Shown one piece after another: positions 58,736 through 64,000 of a DNA stretch of 64,000 nt. A program made the translations under genes and the position numbers. The notes beneath the pieces are model-generated. The model was given only the letters and a program-made list of their open reading frames with translations, searched no databases and was not told the DNA's origin. Position 1 is the first letter of the stretch. Each line of letters starts with the position of its first letter. Source of the stretch: Streptococcus oralis subsp. tigurinus AZ_3a (lineage in GTDB: Bacteria > Bacillota > Bacilli > Lactobacillales > Streptococcaceae); NCBI GenBank assembly GCA_000344275.1, contig AORU01000007.1, positions 1 to 64,000 of the forward strand, in the 5' to 3' direction.

Positions 58736-61700
58736 TTGGCACAGACAGTTGGTCAAATTGGTCTTGACCTTGTCGTCAACGACAAACAATTTAAAGGCCA
58801 GATGAGTGGCTTGCAAGGGATGGCAACGAAAGCTGCCAAGATGCTTGCAGGAGCATTTGCAATCAAGAAACTTGTTGATTTCGGAGCTCAAGCTATCAAG
58901 CTCGGCTCAGATCTCAACGAAGTACAAAACGTTGTTGACGTTGCTTTCCCACGCATGAGCAAGCAAGTCGATGACTTTGCAAAACAAGCTATGTATACCT
59001 CTGGGTTATCAGAGACCATGGCAAAACGATACATCGGTACATTCGGTGCGATGACTAAAGCTTTTGGTTTTAACGAACAAAAAGCTTATGAGATGTCAAC
59101 AGCCTTAACTAGTTTAGCGGGCGATGTGGCATCTTTTTATAATATTAGTCAAGATGAAGCCTACACAAAGCTGAAATCAGTCTTTACTGGTGAAACAGAG
59201 ACACTTAAAGATTTAGGTGTGGTCATGACTCAATCGGCACTTGATGCGTATGCAATGGCTAACGGTTTTGGAAAGACGACACAAGAAATGTCTGAGGCTG
59301 AAAAGGTTGCTTTGCGGTTCGCATTTGTAACAGACAAGCTTTCATTGGCTAGTGGCGACTTCGCTAGGACATCGGATAGTTGGGCTAACCAAGTTAGGAT
59401 TATGAAGCTACAGTTCGAAAGCTTTATGGCAAGCGTCGGAGTTGGCTTGATTAACATTTTTACCCCTGTTATCAAAGTTATTAACTTTTTGCTCAGCAAA
59501 TTGCTGACAGTAGGTAATGCTTTTAAAGCATTGACGGAGCTATTTACTGGCAAGAAGTCTATGAAAGGCTCCGGTATCCAAGAGACAGCTGATGCAGTTG
59601 GTAGTTTAGGAGAGGCTTCTGATGGTGCAGCAGGAGGAGCTGGCAACTTAGGAAAAGCCGCCAAAGGAGCCGGAAAGGCTGCGGATGGAGCTGGTAAAGC
59701 AGCTAAGAAAGCTGCTCAAGAAATGAAATCTCTCATGGGATTTGACCAAATCAATAAACTATCTGACTCATCCGATAGCGGAGATGGTGGTGGAGATTCT
59801 GGAGGCAGTCCTGGTGGTTCAGGCGGCGGAGGTGGTGGAACACCTAAAGGCGCTGAAGTCGATATGGGGAAAATTGCTGAAGGCGGGAATCAATTAGACG
59901 GTCTATTTGATGGATTGTTTAAACGATTGCTTGAACTCGTCAAATTGTTCCAGGACGGATTCAATGCATCATTTAGATTCGATGGTGTTGAACGCCTTCA
60001 GAGTGCTTTAAAGCGAATTGGTGAATTACTACAAGAGATTTTTACAGATCCAAAAGTTGTTGCTTCTTTTCAAACTATGCTTGATAAGATAGCTTATGCT
60101 CTAGGGCAGTTTACTGGCTCGATGGGGACTGTTGCTCTCGGGATAGGAGTCTTTATAGCCGAAAGTATAGCCAACGGACTACAGCGCCAAAAAGAGCGTA
60201 TTAAAGGTGCTCTCGTGTCTCTATTCACCAACATAGGAAATGTAGCTGAGGTTGCTGGTAATATCGTTCAAGCTTTCTCAAATGGTTTTTACGATGTCAT
60301 CACATCTTCTGGCGCTGTTAGAATTGGCAGTGCGATTGTATCTGCGTTTTTAAGTGCTGGTAGCACAGTAATCGAATTAGGCAGTAAGATAGCAGGAGAT
60401 TTTGCTAAAGGAATTGAAAAAGCAATAGTTCCGAATGTTCCACAGTTAGTAAAAGCCTGGACAGGATTATTAGATGGCATCGCTCCTGTTTTTGAAAGTT
60501 TAGAATCACTGGTAGATGATGTTGGTGATGCGTTGAAACGTGTGTACGATGACAAAGCAAAACCATTTATTGACTCTTTGACAAGTGGTTTTGGTCAGTT
60601 GCTGAAAAGCTTTTTGGATGGGTGGAATACTTACCTCAATCCAGTTCTATCAAAATTAGGTGAAAAGTTTTCGGAAGTTTATGACGCTCATGTAAAACCA
60701 GCTATCGATAATCTCTCTATGCTTTTAGGTAGTTTTTTTGATTTTTTCAAAGCTGCTTGGGAAGACTTTGTTTCGAATGTAGATGTCGAAAAATTCATGG
60801 AGATTCTTAGTGGATTAGTAGAAGTTGTCGGTACAACGTTGATCAATGCTATTGCGGCACTCTCTGATATTATCAGTGGTCTTGCTCAAGCTCTATCTGG
60901 TTTGATTGATTTTGTAACGGGTGTTTTTACAGGTGATTGGGATTTAGCTTGGAACGGAATTAAAAATCTATTTTCCGGCATTATCAAATCTCTCTTGGCC
61001 GCGCTTGGAATTGACATCGATTCGATGATTGCAGAGTTCACCCGTTGGTGGGAATCTGTAAAGACCATTTTTGCACCTGTTGTTCAATGGTTCAAGGATA
61101 AGTTTAAACAAGCTTGGGATGCCATTGTTGCTATCTTTACCGGTATTGGTTCTTGGTTTTCTCAACGCTACAATGAGTTAAAAAGCAATCTTGCTTCTAT
61201 TCCTGATTGGTTCAAAGACAAATTCCGCAGCGCGTGGGCAGGTTTAACAGGTATCTTCAATCCTATTGCAAGTTGGTTTGCAGGGAAGTGGAGTAATATT
61301 CAATCTGCTCTTGCTAGCATACCAGGGTGGTTTTCTTCAAAATTCCGCGAAGCATATAACAATGTCAAGAATGCATTTTCGGGCATTATCGGGTTCTTTA
61401 GCGGACTTTGGGGGCAAATACGCTCAACGTTTACTCACGTTGGAACCATGGTTGGAAGTGCCATTGGTGGTGCTGTACGTAGCGTTATTAACGGGGTGCT
61501 TGGCACGGTAGAAAGCACAATCAATAGTGGTATCAGCTTACTCAATGGCGCTATTAGCGTGATTAATAAATTACCTGGTGTAAATATCGGTGGATTTAGT
61601 TACATTGGACTACCTCGACTTGCTCAAGGTGGCTTTGTTAAGGCCAATACACCACAAATTGCCATGATTGGTGACAACAAGCATTACGGTGAGATTGTTG

Positions 61701-61912
61701 CTCCGGAAAATAAAATGCTTGAAATGGCACGTCGTGCAGCGGAATTGTCAAATAATGGCGGTGGACCAGAAGTTCTAGCCTTACTGACACAGTTGTTACA
61801 AGCGGTTCGTGCTCTTGATTTGACAATTGATGGTGATAAAATCACCAAGAAGATTGTAGATAAAATCAATGAAATTGCAATTAAAACAGGGGAATCCCCC
61901 CTCATGATTTAG
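58736..61912 (+). CDS. Tail tape measure protein
   Basis: The protein has 1058 residues and sets tail length. The N-terminal part (1-250) is of the phage tail tape measure family (TSGLSETMAKRYIGTFGAMTKAFGF, YTKLKSVFTGETETLKDLGVVM). Ala/Gly-rich and Gly/Ser-rich regions (290-380), long amphipathic helices and hydrophobic stretches (460-560, 690-760) follow. The repeats with WFxxKFrxAw (about 780-880) and the end LAQGGFVKANTPQIAMIGDNKHYGEIVAPE are typical. It begins with TTG after AGGAGGTGATAG. Confidence 0.95.
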   Translation: MAQTVGQIGLDLVVNDKQFKGQMSGLQGMATKAAKMLAGAFAIKKLVDFGAQAIKLGSDLNEVQNVVDVAFPRMSKQVDDFAKQAMYTSGLSETMAKRYIGTFGAMTKAFGFNEQKAYEMSTALTSLAGDVASFYNISQDEAYTKLKSVFTGETETLKDLGVVMTQSALDAYAMANGFGKTTQEMSEAEKVALRFAFVTDKLSLASGDFARTSDSWANQVRIMKLQFESFMASVGVGLINIFTPVIKVINFLLSKLLTVGNAFKALTELFTGKKSMKGSGIQETADAVGSLGEASDGAAGGAGNLGKAAKGAGKAADGAGKAAKKAAQEMKSLMGFDQINKLSDSSDSGDGGGDSGGSPGGSGGGGGGTPKGAEVDMGKIAEGGNQLDGLFDGLFKRLLELVKLFQDGFNASFRFDGVERLQSALKRIGELLQEIFTDPKVVASFQTMLDKIAYALGQFTGSMGTVALGIGVFIAESIANGLQRQKERIKGALVSLFTNIGNVAEVAGNIVQAFSNGFYDVITSSGAVRIGSAIVSAFLSAGSTVIELGSKIAGDFAKGIEKAIVPNVPQLVKAWTGLLDGIAPVFESLESLVDDVGDALKRVYDDKAKPFIDSLTSGFGQLLKSFLDGWNTYLNPVLSKLGEKFSEVYDAHVKPAIDNLSMLLGSFFDFFKAAWEDFVSNVDVEKFMEILSGLVEVVGTTLINAIAALSDIISGLAQALSGLIDFVTGVFTGDWDLAWNGIKNLFSGIIKSLLAALGIDIDSMIAEFTRWWESVKTIFAPVVQWFKDKFKQAWDAIVAIFTGIGSWFSQRYNELKSNLASIPDWFKDKFRSAWAGLTGIFNPIASWFAGKWSNIQSALASIPGWFSSKFREAYNNVKNAFSGIIGFFSGLWGQIRSTFTHVGTMVGSAIGGAVRSVINGVLGTVESTINSGISLLNGAISVINKLPGVNIGGFSYIGLPRLAQGGFVKANTPQIAMIGDNKHYGEIVAPENKMLEMARRAAELSNNGGGPEVLALLTQLLQAVRALDLTIDGDKITKKIVDKINEIAIKTGESPLMI

Positions 61913-61921
61913 GAGGTATGC

Positions 61922-62263
61922 ATGAGTGAAATATCAGTAGGTGGAGTAGCTCTTGCTTCTCCAGTTGAAATCAGCATCAATAATGAGATTATCTGGTCAT
62001 CTTCTACGGGTCGTAGTGCTAGTGGATTGATGACGGGTGACGTCATTGCAGAAAAATGTACATTCTCCATCAAATGGGGAATTATCACGGAAGCAGAAAG
62101 AAATCTTATCAAGTCTAAATTGGTAGCCGGATTTTTTACTGCAAACATTTTAGGACAGTCTATCACTGGTTATCGCGGAACTATCACAGAGACAGTAATG
62201 GGGCGTCTGAGTGACGGTGTGACCTATTACAACGGCTTATCTGTATCTATTATCGAGCAGTAG
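61922..62263 (+). CDS. DUF6711-like tail protein
   Basis: A 113-residue beta-rich protein ([44 protein letters not shown]). The place between tape measure and tail tip genes suggests a distal tail part. Confidence 0.7.
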   Translation: MSEISVGGVALASPVEISINNEIIWSSSTGRSASGLMTGDVIAEKCTFSIKWGIITEAERNLIKSKLVAGFFTANILGQSITGYRGTITETVMGRLSDGVTYYNGLSVSIIEQ

Positions 62264-62271
62264 GAGGAATT

Positions 62272-64000
62272 ATGCTAGAAGTAACATCAGATTATATCAA
62301 AGCAATAGAGAACCATCTGCGCGTGTTTGAGGCTAACTTTGACTTAAATGGTAAGAGATACACAAAAACCAAAATTGCATCAGCTACTTACGACAGTTCC
62401 ATCGGTAATAGTCATGATTTTACAATTGGTGGTGGGTACATCAATAGTCTAGAAATTGAAATTAAAGAGATTATTGAAGGTCTGCAAGAAATGATGCCGG
62501 CAACAATGTCGGTAGCAATTGCGGGTAAAACCGTCCCACTTGGCAAGTTTTTTGTTACCGAGGTCAAGCTAGATCGTAATGATAAAAAGACCAAAATTAA
62601 GCTACAGGACGAGTTTGTTAGATTGTCTGGTGCTTATGATAGTCAGCTTACTTATCCAGCTTATACAAGGGATATTTTATCAGAAATCGTGAGATTGACA
62701 GGTATCACGACAGATACTAATATCCAATTAGTAAATGATCAAGTTGCGAAGAAACTAGAAAAAACAAGTTATCGTGAGGCGTTAGTTTATTTAGCGCAAT
62801 TATCAGGAAGCTTCGTCAGATTTAATCGTAATGGGAAGCTTGATTTTATCAAGCTAAAGACAACATCAAGACATATCACAAAAGATATGTATAAGCCAGG
62901 TGGATTAGAACGTGACGAGATACCTTACAGGTTGAAAGGTATTGAGTGTAAGTCTGCTGATAAGGTTGTGTATAAATCAGGATTGTCCACAGGTAATATC
63001 ATGAAGTTAAAAAATCCATGGGTTACACAAGAAATTCTGGATCGTGTCTTCAATGAATACCGTGATTTTAACTTTTATCCATATACATTGTCCTGGCGTG
63101 GTGATATGGCCATGGAATCCGGTGACTGGGTTACAGTACACTGGGATGAAAATATCTATTTTGATATTCCAATGCTGTCCTACAAACTTTCGTTTGATGG
63201 TGGTTTATCTGCCCATAGTAGTGGAAATGCTGCTGGAGTTGCACAAGGTACTTATAAATATAAGGGGTCCATGCAACGTCAAATAGAGTATTTGGACGAA
63301 CTTATCACTAAACAAGGTAGTATGTACCTTGATACATCAAGCCCTACCAAACCAAAAAATGGAGATATATGGTTTAAACCTAATGGTGGCTATGTTGAAA
63401 TGTGGGAACGTGTAGAAGGTTCATGGGTTAAAAAGGCAGACAGCGCTAATGTCGGAGAAATTGTCAATACAATAACCACTGATGAATTGCTAGCAAAAAA
63501 AGTTTCTGCAGCAATTGGTAATTACATTACGTTAAATGCCAAAAATATAACTGCTGGAGATCTGGATTTAGCACGTTTGCGAATCATGAATGGTTTGCAA
63601 GAGATTGTTTCCGTACGTGACGGAAAAGTTGTGATGAACATTGATAAGCTCACAATAAACTCTAAAGATGTAGCTACGAAAGAAGATCTAAAAAAAATTG
63701 AACTGACTCCTGGACCAAAAGGGGAACGTGGGCAACAGGGGGTGCCTGGTATCCAAGGTTTGCAAGGACCGAAAGGCGACCCTGGACCACAGGGAGCAAT
63801 AGGTCCTAAAGGAGATCGAGGGGAGAAAGGTGAGCGTGGCTTACAAGGAATCCAAGGTTTGCAAGGTGTCAAGGGCGACCAAGGTATCCCAGGACTTAAA
63901 GGAGCTGACGGCCGAACACAGTATACTCACATTGCCTACGCTGATACTATCTCAGGCAGTGGATTTAGCCAGACTAACGCTGACAAGGCATATATTGGGG
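62272..64000 (+). CDS. Phage tail tip/fibre protein with collagen-like repeats, cut by the window end
   Basis: The frame starts at the ATG after AGGAGGAAT and is open to the end of the window (over 576 residues). The first part (1-350) is a tail tip/prophage endopeptidase-like hub ([53 protein letters not shown]). It is followed by a linker with [14 protein letters not shown]. About 66 residues of Gly-X-Y repeats ([26 protein letters not shown]) run from 63712 to 63909. Then comes [16 protein letters not shown], typical of receptor-binding proteins in streptococcal phages. It probably adsorbs the phage to the cell. Confidence 0.88.
   Translation, partial: MLEVTSDYIKAIENHLRVFEANFDLNGKRYTKTKIASATYDSSIGNSHDFTIGGGYINSLEIEIKEIIEGLQEMMPATMSVAIAGKTVPLGKFFVTEVKLDRNDKKTKIKLQDEFVRLSGAYDSQLTYPAYTRDILSEIVRLTGITTDTNIQLVNDQVAKKLEKTSYREALVYLAQLSGSFVRFNRNGKLDFIKLKTTSRHITKDMYKPGGLERDEIPYRLKGIECKSADKVVYKSGLSTGNIMKLKNPWVTQEILDRVFNEYRDFNFYPYTLSWRGDMAMESGDWVTVHWDENIYFDIPMLSYKLSFDGGLSAHSSGNAAGVAQGTYKYKGSMQRQIEYLDELITKQGSMYLDTSSPTKPKNGDIWFKPNGGYVEMWERVEGSWVKKADSANVGEIVNTITTDELLAKKVSAAIGNYITLNAKNITAGDLDLARLRIMNGLQEIVSVRDGKVVMNIDKLTINSKDVATKEDLKKIELTPGPKGERGQQGVPGIQGLQGPKGDPGPQGAIGPKGDRGEKGERGLQGIQGLQGVKGDQGIPGLKGADGRTQYTHIAYADTISGSGFSQTNADKAYIG

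Overview
The window reads as a chromosome segment of a mitis-group Streptococcus (S. mitis, S. pseudopneumoniae or S. pneumoniae type). The basis is the low GC, the choline-binding repeat proteins, the pyrimidine and carbamoyl-phosphate genes, rplS, crcB and Pde2 genes typical of this group, and IS200-type and IS30-type remnants. The species call is an inference.

Region 1 (1-19,800) is core chromosome. IS remnants lie at the left edge. They are followed by the uracil permease gene with a PyrR leader, rsmG, lemA-htpX, an ABC-F ATPase behind an attenuator-like leader, a small possible immunity gene, a YceD-like gene with nth, and then pyrR-pyrB-carA-carB. After these come an Nramp metal transporter, rpmE2, pde2, a flavodoxin, chorismate mutase, a crcB pair, rplS and tRNA-Arg(CCU). 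Hairpins with the PyrR loop pattern CCNGNGAG stand before the permease, pyrR, carA and carB, so the pyrimidine genes look like one RNA-level regulon.

Region 2 (19,800-32,330) is an AT-rich accessory island beginning just after tRNA-Arg. It holds a broken dinJ copy, a secreted serine protease and a CbpF-like protein (both choline-binding), a broken ImmA-like gene, and HicAB and DinJ/YafQ toxin-antitoxin pairs. Next is an XRE repressor/ImmA pair. Its divergent promoter faces about 0.9 kb of DNA without genes that has many hairpins and ends in an intrinsic terminator. This is the best candidate here for a large structured non-coding RNA. Small genes, a surface-exclusion (SEC10/PgrA) protein with choline-binding repeats and an antigen I/II adhesin follow.

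Region 3 (about 32,330-64,000, continuing past the window) is a siphovirus-type prophage inserted into the 3' part of the adhesin gene. Leftward genes are the integrase, a zinc-ribbon protein, ImmA and a CI-type repressor. Rightward genes are the early and replication functions (HNH, Gp157, RuvC-like, SF2 helicase, ERF, SSB, prim-pol, VapE helicase). A cluster of eight 9-bp iterons lies just after the helicase. A late regulator (DUF1492), a phage tRNA-Ser, terminase, portal, a MuF head protein fused to a metallopeptidase-like toxin domain with a possible immunity gene, scaffold, capsid, connectors, tail tube, frameshifted tail chaperones, tape measure and a tail fibre with collagen-like repeats complete the part that is visible.
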